From contig JAZNRP010000005.1 in NCBI GenBank assembly GCA_045590755.1, positions 1-32,710 on the forward strand: DNA of 32,710 nucleotides, in the 5' to 3' direction. The position numbers and the translations under genes were made by a program. Source of the DNA: SIG565 sp045590755. GTDB lineage: Bacteria > Bacillota > Clostridia > Oscillospirales > Acutalibacteraceae. The notes under the pieces are model-generated. The model made no database searches. It saw nothing but the letters and a program-made list of their open reading frames with translations, and was not told where the DNA came from. Positions within the stretch are counted from its first letter, which is position 1. Each line of letters starts with the position of its first letter. Positions 1 to 6,337 of this stretch are shown one piece after another.

Positions 1-89
1 ATCATTACGGTTAGTGAACTTATTATTACCGCAAGTGCCAGTACTACTGAAACGGTCTTCTTGGAAATTTGCTTTAAAACAGATTTCAT
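1..89 (-). CDS. Partial secreted or membrane protein, N-terminus only
   Basis: Only the first 29 codons are inside the window; the gene continues off the left edge. The peptide starts MKSVLKQISKKTVSVVLALA and then VIISSLTVM: a lysine-rich N-region followed by a hydrophobic core, the pattern of a Sec signal peptide. An AGGAGGT-like ribosome binding site (acctcc on the plus strand at 98-103) sits at proper distance from the ATG at 87-89, and a good promoter lies at 125-153, so the start is well supported. Nothing can be said about the mature domain or function. Confidence 0.75.
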   Translation of the reverse strand, partial: MKSVLKQISKKTVSVVLALAVIISSLTVM

Positions 90-124
90 AAGATACTACC
101 TCCATAGTACATTTATACACCATT

Positions 125-153
125 ATGATACTACCAAAAAAACAAAATGTCAA
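125..153 (-). promoter_or_regulatory. Promoter of the left-edge gene
   Basis: On the minus strand TTGACA (153-148), a 17-bp spacer and TATCAT (130-125) lie 36 bases upstream of the start codon. The rest of 154-320 is very AT-rich and holds no gene that I can support. Confidence 0.65.
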
Positions 154-320
154 CCCCAAAAAACATAAATATTTAAACTTTTTTAATAAATTTTTTTACA
201 TTTTTTTATTGCTTTTTTCACTATTGTACAAAATACAATATATTTTGTATAGTGGGCACTTTTTATACACCAAATATATGTGCCTTACAAAAATAAATCC
301 ATATTTTTTATAATAAATTT

Positions 321-350
321 AAAAAGACGGTGAAAATTCACCGTCTTTTT
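321..350 (-). terminator. Intrinsic terminator after pckG
   Basis: Stem GACGGTGA / TCACCGTC (326-345) flanked by A5 and T5, so it can work in both directions. It lies 12 bases past the stop codon of the PEP carboxykinase gene. Confidence 0.8.
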
Positions 351-361
351 GTTATATTGCC

Positions 362-2140
362 TTATTTAAGCGCATTTTTAAGATTTTCAAGCTGTACTCT
401 AAGTTCTTCGGGTAACTTATCGCCAAATTTCTTATAGTGTTCTTCAATTTCTGCCGCTTCCTTAGTCCATACATCCTTATCAACCTTTAATATACCCTCG
501 AGTGTAGCGCGGTCAATATCAAGGTCGGTTGTATCGATATCGTCTGCCTTAGGTACAAAGCCGATTGCGGTTTCTTCTGCATCTGCCTTGCCTTCGCAGC
601 GGTCAATAATCCAGTTAAGAACGCGCATATTGTCACCAAAGCCGGGCCAGATGAAGTTGCCTTCGTCATCGGTACGGAACCAGTTAACATTAAATATCTT
701 GGGGGCCTTATCTCCGAGCTTTTCACCCATATCGAGCCAATGGCGGAAGTAGTCACCCATATTGTAGCCGCAGAATGGAAGCATAGCCATCGGGTCACGG
801 CGAACTACACCTACTGCACCTGCAGCCGCAGCGGTTGTTTCAGATGCCATAGCAGAGCCTACGAATACACCGTTAACCCAATCCTTTGACTGATATACAA
901 GCGGAGCGCACTTAGCGCGTCTGCCGCCGAATACGATTGCAGAAATCGGAACGCCTGCGCCCTTATTGAATTCATCAGAAATGCAGGGGCAGTTTTCAGC
1001 GGGAGCTGTAAAGCGTGAGTTGGGGTGAGCAGCACAGGTGGATTTATCTGCCTTGTTGAATTTAGCAGCATCCCATTTGTTGCCCTTCCAATCAAGCGCA
1101 TTTTCGGGGAGATTTTTATTAAGGCCTTCCCACCAAACTGTATTATCGTTTAAGTCTAATGCAACATTTGTGAAGATAGTGTCCTTCTTTGTAGACTCAA
1201 GCGCGTTGAAGTTTGAGTGAGCGTTTGTACCTGGGGCAACACCAAAGAAGCCGTTTTCGGGATTGATAGCATAAAGTCTGCCATCTTCGCCGATTCGCAT
1301 CCAAGCAATGTCGTCGCCTACCGTCCAAACCTTATAGCCCTTTTCCTTAAGATACTCGGGCGGAATAAGCATTGCAAGGTTGGTCTTACCGCAAGCAGAC
1401 GGGAATGCAGCAGCGATATATTTAACTTCACCCTTAGGATTCTGGAGACCCAAGATAAGCATATGCTCTGCCATCCAGCCTTCTTTCCAGCCCTGGAAGG
1501 AAGCAATACGGAGTGCGAAGCACTTTTTACCGAGAAGTACATTTCCGCCGTAGCCCGAGTTTACCGAAATAATGGTATTATCTTCGGGGAAGTGGCAGAT
1601 ATATCTCTTCTCAGGGTCAACATCACAGCGTGAATGTAAGCCGCGAACCCAGTCATTGCTATCGCCCAACACTTCAAGAACCTTTGAAGATACGCGGGTC
1701 ATAATAAGCATATTAAGAACAACATAAACCGAGTCGGTAATTTCGATACCGATTTTAGCAAGCGGTGAGCCAATCGGTCCCATAGAATAGGGAATAATAT
1801 ACATTGTACGACCCTTATAGCTATCTCTTGCAATGTCGTAAAGTTTTTTGTACATTTCGGCGGGGTCACACCAGTTGTTTGTGGGACCTGCCATTTCTTT
1901 GGTAGAAGTACAGATAAATGTACGGTCTTCAACACGGGCTACATCGTTGGGGTTTGTGCGGTGCAGATAGCAACCCGGTAATTCTTCTTGATTAAGCTTG
2001 TATAACTCACCCTGAGCTACCGCTAATTCGCGTAATTCATCACGCTGAGCGTCGCTTCCGTCAATCCATACAACTTTTTCCGGCTTTAAGAGTTCTTTCA
2101 TTTCTTCAAGCCATTTTAATACTGTGGGGTTTTTTGTCAT
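362..2140 (-). CDS. pckG: Phosphoenolpyruvate carboxykinase (GTP)
   Basis: Cytosolic enzyme interconverting oxaloacetate plus GTP with PEP, CO2 and GDP; in anaerobic Clostridia it often runs in the carboxylating direction. The 592-aa length is typical of the GTP family. Visible motifs: the P-loop FPSACGKTN (about residues 246-254), the metal-binding kinase-2 motif VGDD (274-277), the guanine-site segment NPENGFFGVAPGTN (293-306) and FGGRR (404-408). The P-loop with Ala-Cys before GKT is the mark of the GTP rather than the ATP family. The ATG is preceded by AGGAG about 10 bases upstream, and the gene is monocistronic with its own promoter (2191-2219) and terminator (321-350). With ppdK at the far end, the window carries two enzymes of the PEP/pyruvate/oxaloacetate node. 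No truncation or missing catalytic residue seen. Confidence 0.97.
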   Translation of the reverse strand: MTKNPTVLKWLEEMKELLKPEKVVWIDGSDAQRDELRELAVAQGELYKLNQEELPGCYLHRTNPNDVARVEDRTFICTSTKEMAGPTNNWCDPAEMYKKLYDIARDSYKGRTMYIIPYSMGPIGSPLAKIGIEITDSVYVVLNMLIMTRVSSKVLEVLGDSNDWVRGLHSRCDVDPEKRYICHFPEDNTIISVNSGYGGNVLLGKKCFALRIASFQGWKEGWMAEHMLILGLQNPKGEVKYIAAAFPSACGKTNLAMLIPPEYLKEKGYKVWTVGDDIAWMRIGEDGRLYAINPENGFFGVAPGTNAHSNFNALESTKKDTIFTNVALDLNDNTVWWEGLNKNLPENALDWKGNKWDAAKFNKADKSTCAAHPNSRFTAPAENCPCISDEFNKGAGVPISAIVFGGRRAKCAPLVYQSKDWVNGVFVGSAMASETTAAAAGAVGVVRRDPMAMLPFCGYNMGDYFRHWLDMGEKLGDKAPKIFNVNWFRTDDEGNFIWPGFGDNMRVLNWIIDRCEGKADAEETAIGFVPKADDIDTTDLDIDRATLEGILKVDKDVWTKEAAEIEEHYKKFGDKLPEELRVQLENLKNALK

Positions 2141-2190
2141 TTAAGGCACACTCCTATTAAAAATATTGAAATACAATTTTTTCCTTATAT

Positions 2191-2219
2191 ATTATATCTT
2201 AACCGAGAACATAAATCAA
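2191..2219 (-). promoter_or_regulatory. Promoter of pckG
   Basis: TTGATT (2219-2214), 17-bp spacer, TATAAT (2196-2191) on the minus strand, about 50 bases upstream of the start codon. Confidence 0.65.
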
Positions 2220-2247
2220 TATACTTTATTAAAATTTTAACATTATT

Positions 2248-2556
2248 TTACAAAATAATAAGTTCGCTTACAAATACCGTAAGGCACGACAGCACCGCGA
2301 CAACAGGCAGACCCGCCCCGAAATATGCCAATACGACGCCAACCGCCAAAGCCAATATTCCCGACAGGGCGCTTCCCGTTGCATCAATTATGGCGGGGAA
2401 GGTCATAACCGCAAGTGTTACATACGGCACATAATAAAGAAACGACTTTACCAATTTGTTTTTAATTTCTTTTCTTATTAATGTAAGGGGCAGAACACGA
2501 ATGAGAAAGGTCACCGCCGCCATTATTAATATATAAATGTATGTGTTACCCCGCAT
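2248..2556 (-). CDS. azlD: AzlD-family branched-chain amino acid exporter subunit
   Basis: Small hydrophobic protein of 102 aa with about four membrane segments; it matches the AzlD family, the partner of AzlC in export of branched-chain amino acids and analogues. I chose the ATG at 2554-2556 (MRGNTYIYIL) instead of a longer reading, because AAAGGAG lies 8 bases upstream of it and it then overlaps the end of azlC by 11 bases, the usual translationally coupled arrangement. The segment PLTLIRKEIKNK with a conserved Arg after the first helix is typical. The substrate is inferred from the family only. Confidence 0.88.
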   Translation of the reverse strand: MRGNTYIYILIMAAVTFLIRVLPLTLIRKEIKNKLVKSFLYYVPYVTLAVMTFPAIIDATGSALSGILALAVGVVLAYFGAGLPVVAVLSCLTVFVSELIIL

Positions 2557-3271
2557 TTTCTTCTTCTCCTTTCGGGAAAAGTATTGCGGCGGCAAGGGAA
2601 ATTATAACGGTTAGTGCTATTATGCGTACCCCTTCGGGTATTACCGCAAAAATCTGCACCCGTGATACAAGGAAGGATGCCGCAAAGGAAATTGCAATTA
2701 AAACGGCAACTACCTTGTCGCGACGCGCGGGCGGTATAATAATTGCAAGGAACATACCATAAAGGCCAACGCTTAATGCACTTACAACACTCACAGGCAG
2801 TACATTGCCCACAACAACGCCAAGATATGTGCCCGCCGCCCAACCGGGAATAGAAACCGTCATAGCGCCAAAGGTGTAAAAGGGATTAAGTTTTCCGTCT
2901 ACCGCTACCGAAATTCCGAAAATTTCATCGGTTATATCAAAGCCGATAATAAGACGGTGAAGAAGCGGTGTTTTAGCATCTAATTTCTGACTAAGCGCAC
3001 AGGACATAAGCAAGTATCTTGCATTTGCAACAAGCTGCATAACCGCCATCTCGGCATAGGTTGCCGATGCCGCCATCAGAGTAAAGCCTGCATAGCCGCC
3101 CGCCGATGCATTTGTAAGCATTGCCGTAAGCGCCGCTTGAAACGCCGTAAGCCCTGCATTCTTTGCGGTTATACCAAGTGCGAAGGCTACGGCAAAATAG
3201 CCTATACAAATAGGCATACCGTCCCTTAGTCCGCGTTTGTACCAGAATGCATTAGTTTTCACCCTTGTCAC
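2546..3271 (-). CDS. azlC: AzlC-family branched-chain amino acid permease
   Basis: Integral membrane protein of about 241 aa, usual for AzlC. The N-terminal part (RDGMPICIGYFAVAFALGI) is the characteristic AzlC opening and several hydrophobic helices follow. Together with azlD it forms a two-component exporter of branched-chain amino acids. The start is uncertain: a GTG at 3271-3269 has AAAGG only 3 bases upstream, whereas a second GTG three codons later (3262-3260) has the same box at 12 bases and an AAGG directly before it. Transcription starts from a promoter at 3296-3324, divergent from the hydrolase gene. Confidence 0.9.
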   Translation of the reverse strand: MTRVKTNAFWYKRGLRDGMPICIGYFAVAFALGITAKNAGLTAFQAALTAMLTNASAGGYAGFTLMAASATYAEMAVMQLVANARYLLMSCALSQKLDAKTPLLHRLIIGFDITDEIFGISVAVDGKLNPFYTFGAMTVSIPGWAAGTYLGVVVGNVLPVSVVSALSVGLYGMFLAIIIPPARRDKVVAVLIAISFAASFLVSRVQIFAVIPEGVRIIALTVIISLAAAILFPKGEEENAG

Positions 3272-3295
3272 CAGCCTTTCAAAAACAACAGTTTT

Positions 3296-3324
3296 ATTTT
3301 AATGCCGCACGGCAAAATAGTCAA
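3296..3324 (-). promoter_or_regulatory. Promoter of azlCD with a palindrome in the spacer
   Basis: TTGACT (3324-3319), 17-bp spacer, TAAAAT (3301-3296) on the minus strand. The spacer contains the palindrome TGCCGCACGGCA (3303-3314), placed where a repressor operator would block polymerase; its role is inferred. Confidence 0.65.
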
Positions 3325-3343
3325 GGCAAGCGCACAGAAAAAC

Positions 3344-3372
3344 TTGAAACTTTTTACATATTGATATAGAAT
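3344..3372 (+). promoter_or_regulatory. Promoter of the alpha/beta hydrolase gene
   Basis: TTGAAA (3344-3349), 17-bp spacer, TAGAAT (3367-3372). The predicted transcript begins about 12 bases before the ATG at 3392, leaving just room for the GGGTGAT ribosome binding site. Confidence 0.55.
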
Positions 3373-3391
3373 TGACTTGGGTGATATTAAA

Positions 3392-4327
3392 ATGACACTT
3401 TTTCTTATTACTGTAGCAGTTATAATAGCTTTTATATTAATTATTTCATACATTTGTTTCAGAATGGCTTTTTATGTTCCCACGAGAAAGGGCATACGGG
3501 TGGCAAAGGATGTTTTGTCGGGTCCCGAATATGATGATTTCAGGGAAAACATAAAAAAGTGGGTTAATGAAACACAAAACACACCCCACCAAGAATTTAT
3601 GATTACTTCGTTTGACGGATTAAGGCTTTACGGCAACTATTACGAATTATCTCCCAACGCCCCAATAGAAATAATGTTTCACGGCTACCGCGGAAGCGCC
3701 GAGCGTGATTTGGCAGGTGGTATGCGCCGCGCCTTTGATGTCGGCCACAGTGCGCTTATAGTCGACCAGCGTTGCTGTGGTAAGAGTGACGGTAATGTCA
3801 TCACCTTTGGTATAAACGAATACCGCGACTGTCTTAAATGGGTCCGGTTTGTAATAGATAAATTTGGTAAGGATGTAAAAATAGTTCTGACGGGTATTTC
3901 AATGGGCGCTTCTACTGTGCTCATTGCGGCATCAACCCCACTGCCGCCAAATGTTATAGGCGTGCTTGCCGACTGCGGCTACACAAGTGCTAAAGATATT
4001 ATTAAAAAGGTAATAAAAGGAATGCGTCTGCCCGCGGGTATCGCATACCCGTTTGTAAGACTCGGCGCTAAAATTTACGGACACTTTGATTTAGAAGAAA
4101 TCTCGCCAATATCAGTGCTTAAAAACTGTAAAATCCCCGTTATTTTCTACCACGGGGAAGATGATGATTTTGTGCCGAGTGAGATGAGCGATTTAAACTT
4201 TTCAGCCGTTACTGCTAAAAAGAAGCTAATTAAAATAAAGGGCGCCGCCCACGGCCTTTCCTACCCCGTAGCCCCTAAGTATTATACCGATGAAATGAAG
4301 AAGTTTTTTAGTGATATTCCGTTCTAA
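3392..4327 (+). CDS. Membrane-anchored alpha/beta hydrolase (serine hydrolase)
   Basis: 311-aa protein with one N-terminal membrane helix (about residues 3-24) followed by an alpha/beta-hydrolase domain. Visible catalytic elements are the oxyanion region HGYRG (97-101), the nucleophile elbow GISMG with Ser170, an acid in GEDDDFVP (Asp257-259) and His287 in GAAHG. It resembles the FrsA/BAAT-like and YqkD-like hydrolases of Firmicutes; the substrate is unknown. I start at the ATG at 3392, with GGGTGAT 5-6 bases before it; an in-frame TTG at 3377 would fall almost on the transcription start. The last codons (4310-4327) already lie inside the hairpin array that follows, and the stop codon sits in its first small hairpin. 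Confidence 0.88.
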   Translation: MTLFLITVAVIIAFILIISYICFRMAFYVPTRKGIRVAKDVLSGPEYDDFRENIKKWVNETQNTPHQEFMITSFDGLRLYGNYYELSPNAPIEIMFHGYRGSAERDLAGGMRRAFDVGHSALIVDQRCCGKSDGNVITFGINEYRDCLKWVRFVIDKFGKDVKIVLTGISMGASTVLIAASTPLPPNVIGVLADCGYTSAKDIIKKVIKGMRLPAGIAYPFVRLGAKIYGHFDLEEISPISVLKNCKIPVIFYHGEDDDFVPSEMSDLNFSAVTAKKKLIKIKGAAHGLSYPVAPKYYTDEMKKFFSDIPF

Positions 4328-4482
4328 AGAACAGAGTGATATTATGCCTTGCGGCATAGTTATATTTCTGCTTTGCAGAAGTGGTATTATATTCGCCTTA
4401 AAACTCGCGAAGCGAATATCACTTGGACGAAGTCCAAATATCACTGCGTAGCAATACAACTCGCCGCAAGCCGAATATAACT
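4310..4482. repeat. Nested palindromic hairpin array
   Basis: A 9-base linker related to AGTGATATT occurs four times in direct orientation (4310, 4335, 4358, 4380) and four times inverted as AATATCACT-like copies (4415, 4437, 4453, 4474). Between successive linkers sit short hairpins of unrelated sequence with tight loops: GTTCT/AGAAC (4321-4332), ATGCC-TTGC-GGCAT (4344-4357), TTCTGC-TTT-GCAGAA (4366-4380), a central ATTCGC/GCGAAT (4391-4417), TTGGAC-GAA-GTCCAA (4423-4437), TGC-GTA-GCA (4445-4453) and an imperfect TCGCC-GCAA-GCCGA (4461-4474). The whole element is therefore a palindrome made of palindromes. It overlaps the hydrolase 3' end and runs up to the tRNA-Ala terminator. I do not know a name for it. 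Confidence 0.85.
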
Positions 4483-4483
4483 G

Positions 4484-4514
4484 AAAAAACGACTTGTCGA
4501 AACAAGTCGGTTTT
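4484..4514 (-). terminator. Terminator of tRNA-Ala
   Basis: Stem GACTTGT / ACAAGTC with a TTCG loop (4491-4508, minus strand), followed by T6 from 4489 to 4484. It begins 8 bases after the tRNA CCA end. Confidence 0.85.
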
Positions 4515-4516
4515 TC

Positions 4517-4592
4517 TGGTGGAGCATAGGGGATTCGAACCCCTGACCCCCACACTGCCAGTGTGATGCGCTACCAACTGCGCTAATGCCCC
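4517..4592 (-). tRNA. tRNA-Ala (anticodon GGC)
   Basis: 76-nt tRNA with a complete cloverleaf. The acceptor stem is GGGGCAT/ATGCTCC with one G-U pair, the D-arm contains AGCGCAGTTGGTAGCGC, the anticodon loop is CTGGCAG (anticodon GGC), and the T-arm contains GGGGTTCGAATCCCC. The 3' CCA is encoded. It is transcribed from its own promoter (4622-4650) and ends in a strong terminator (4484-4514). Confidence 0.96.
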
Positions 4593-4621
4593 AAATATTT
4601 AATTTATCTTTACGAGAAAAC

Positions 4622-4650
4622 ATTTTATCACACAAATAGTACAATTGCAA
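4622..4650 (-). promoter_or_regulatory. Promoter of tRNA-Ala
   Basis: TTGCAA (4650-4645), 17-bp spacer, TAAAAT (4627-4622) on the minus strand, 30 bases upstream of the tRNA. Confidence 0.65.
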
Positions 4651-4660
4651 GAGTTTTTTA

Positions 4661-4686
4661 TACCGCCCCAAAATTTTGGGGCGGTA
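4661..4686. terminator. Perfect 26-bp palindrome, probable terminator of the ThrE operon
   Basis: TACCGCCCCAAAA is followed directly by its reverse complement. It lies just after the stop codon of the 78-aa membrane protein. On the minus strand the following bases are not a clean T-tract, while a T-rich stretch follows on the plus strand, so the direction of termination is uncertain. Confidence 0.55.
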
Positions 4687-4696
4687 CCTTTTAATT

Positions 4697-4933
4697 TTAT
4701 TTTACCACCTTTACAAAAACGAGAATTGAAAGCACTACACCTATAAGTGTATAAAGCTCTAATGCTGCACCAACAATGCTAAATATTATGCCAACAATCG
4801 GAAGTGCCTTCAGCAGTCCGATAATTACGCCGCCGATAATGCCGATTACCGCATAAACAATGAGCGACACTATAAAGCTGTTTGTGTCTGCCGCCTTAAA
4901 TGCGTGGGGAAAATACTTTTTTAAAACTTCCAT
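4697..4933 (-). CDS. Small two-helix membrane protein of unknown function
   Basis: 78-aa protein with a short amphipathic start (MEVLKKYFPHAFKAADTNSF) and two hydrophobic, glycine-rich segments (about residues 20-44 and 46-76). AAAGGAG lies 7 bases upstream of the ATG. It is the last gene of the minus-strand operon with the ThrE-type exporter, separated from it by only 18 bases, so it may be a membrane partner of that exporter. This is inference from position; I do not recognise a named family. Confidence 0.75.
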   Translation of the reverse strand: MEVLKKYFPHAFKAADTNSFIVSLIVYAVIGIIGGVIIGLLKALPIVGIIFSIVGAALELYTLIGVVLSILVFVKVVK

Positions 4934-4951
4934 ATTCTTCTCCTTTAAAAA

Positions 4952-5389
4952 TTATTTTGTTTTTCTAAAGCAAAGGCGCGAAACTGCTGTGGCTATTATA
5001 ATGCCGAGCGCTAACGCCGCCGCCAAAAGCAGTGTTGATACCGCTTTATTAAGAAAGGTATTAAAATCGCTTTCAAAGGCGTATGCCATTGTGTAATAAA
5101 GGGAGCCGCCGGGGATTAACGGTATCAGTGCCGTAATGGTTATAGGTGTGGCGGGAGTTTTAATAACCCTGGCGGCAATTTCCGCATAGGTTGCAACAAT
5201 ACCCGCTACTATTAAATATACTATTGGCTCACTTTCTATAAATATACCAAAAAGAATATACAAAGCACTTGCAATAAATCCGCCGAGAGCTACTGCAATC
5301 AGCCTTCTGCCCCTTACATTAAAAAGCACACCAAAGCAAAGAGAACCGAGCGTTCCTGTTATAATCTGAATTAACTGAATAGCCGTCAT
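4952..5389 (-). CDS. Threonine/serine exporter family protein, short subunit (DUF3815/ThrE_2 type)
   Basis: 145 aa with about four membrane helices. It matches the short half of two-part ThrE-type exporters: an opening near the membrane, a glycine-rich helix, and the segment TPITITALIPLIPGGSLYYT whose IPLIPGG motif is characteristic of the family. In such systems the short protein works with a longer partner (here 5386-6141) to export threonine or serine, or related metabolites such as succinate in other bacteria. The start codon overlaps the stop of the upstream gene by 4 bases (ATGA type), which fixes the start and implies coupled translation. Confidence 0.85.
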   Translation of the reverse strand: MTAIQLIQIITGTLGSLCFGVLFNVRGRRLIAVALGGFIASALYILFGIFIESEPIVYLIVAGIVATYAEIAARVIKTPATPITITALIPLIPGGSLYYTMAYAFESDFNTFLNKAVSTLLLAAALALGIIIATAVSRLCFRKTK

Positions 5390-6141
5390 ACAATAGCACC
5401 CCCCATAATCAGAGCGATGGTAAAGTAGCCCGCCGCAATGGCTACGGCTATTATACAGGACTCAATAGTGCGAAGAAGTCCCGCAATACTGTCGCCTACA
5501 AACAAATCCTTCAGCGCGTTTGTAAGACCTATGCCGGGTATGAGCGTCATTATATTACCTATTATCACCTTGTCTACCGTACCTATGAGAGTCATTCTTA
5601 AAGCAAGGTATGCGAGCAGTGTTGTGCAAAGAGATGAAACAAACTTTACAAATATTTTATTGCTGATTGTTTTGTCGCATATAAAAACCGTCAATCTTAC
5701 TATTGCGCCGATTACAAAAGAAACTACCGCATCATTAACAGTTCCGCCGAAAAACAGAGTAAAGGCGCAGGCTATCAGCGAATAGCAAATAAATTCAAAC
5801 ACTAACGGGTATTTTTTACTGTCCGATATAGCTTTTAGCCTTTTGTTTATTTCTTCGGTGGAAATCTTATTTTCACATATATTACGCGAAAGCTCGTTTA
5901 ACTGATGTAATTTTTCAAAATCAGTTGATGTGTCTGTAATACGGCGGGTTTGTGTTAAAATTTCTCCGCCCATAGTATGTACCGTTACCACCATACTGCT
6001 TGTAATAATAAAAACATCGGTTCTCTCGGCTCCGTAAGAAAAAAATATTCTTTTAATGCTGTCTTCAACGCGGTGAACTTCGCCGCCATTTTTGAGCATC
6101 TGCTCGCCGAGCGTCATAACTCCGTCAAGCAATTTTTCCAT
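5386..6141 (-). CDS. Threonine/serine exporter family protein, long subunit (DUF1212/ThrE type)
   Basis: 251-aa protein. Residues 1-110 form the soluble ThrE N-terminal domain, with the family hallmarks MLKNGGEVHRVEDSI (about 15-29) and YGAERTDVFII; about five membrane helices follow, including a PGIGLTNALKDL-type loop. It is the partner of the short subunit that follows. The start is the ATG at 6141-6139, preceded by GGGTGAT, an exact match to the 3' end of 16S rRNA further from the core than usual; a GTG four codons earlier would lie within that binding site. The promoter is at 6163-6191. The exported compound is not visible from sequence. Confidence 0.87.
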   Translation of the reverse strand: MEKLLDGVMTLGEQMLKNGGEVHRVEDSIKRIFFSYGAERTDVFIITSSMVVTVHTMGGEILTQTRRITDTSTDFEKLHQLNELSRNICENKISTEEINKRLKAISDSKKYPLVFEFICYSLIACAFTLFFGGTVNDAVVSFVIGAIVRLTVFICDKTISNKIFVKFVSSLCTTLLAYLALRMTLIGTVDKVIIGNIMTLIPGIGLTNALKDLFVGDSIAGLLRTIESCIIAVAIAAGYFTIALIMGGAIV

Positions 6142-6162
6142 AATATCACCCACTCTGTTTAC

Positions 6163-6191
6163 AATATATCACAATATTTTGGTCATAGCAA
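6163..6191 (-). promoter_or_regulatory. Promoter of the ThrE-type exporter operon
   Basis: TTGCTA (6191-6186), 17-bp spacer, TATATT (6168-6163) on the minus strand. The leader is short, about 20 bases. Confidence 0.55.
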
Positions 6192-6253
6192 GAGTAATTG
6201 AATCGCAGATTTAAAAACAAATAATACTTTCGCGTGGATTTATTCAAAAACTC

Positions 6254-6282
6254 TCGACATTTCACTCGTTTTATGATATAAT
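6254..6282 (+). promoter_or_regulatory. Promoter of the zinc-ribbon membrane protein gene
   Basis: TCGACA (6254-6259), 17-bp spacer, TATAAT (6277-6282). A strong AAAGGAG at 6299-6305 follows, but it faces a GTG at 6310 that opens a 12-codon out-of-frame reading ending across the real start at 6338. Confidence 0.6.
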
Positions 6283-6337
6283 CCAATTATCAAAGGGGAA
6301 AGGAGAACAGTGTTTTATAAACGCTGTGAAGAAAAAA

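Noticed and set aside
125..313. 62-codon plus-strand frame
   Set aside because: AT-rich intergenic sequence containing the left-edge gene promoter; no ribosome binding site and composition typical of chance (Phe, Leu, Tyr, Lys only).
1217..1633. 138-codon frame antisense to pckG
   Set aside because: Shadow of the strongly conserved PEP carboxykinase coding frame, without its own ribosome binding site.
4226..4671. Minus-strand frames crossing the hairpin array and tRNA
   Set aside because: They run through a tRNA gene and a palindromic array, so they cannot be coding.
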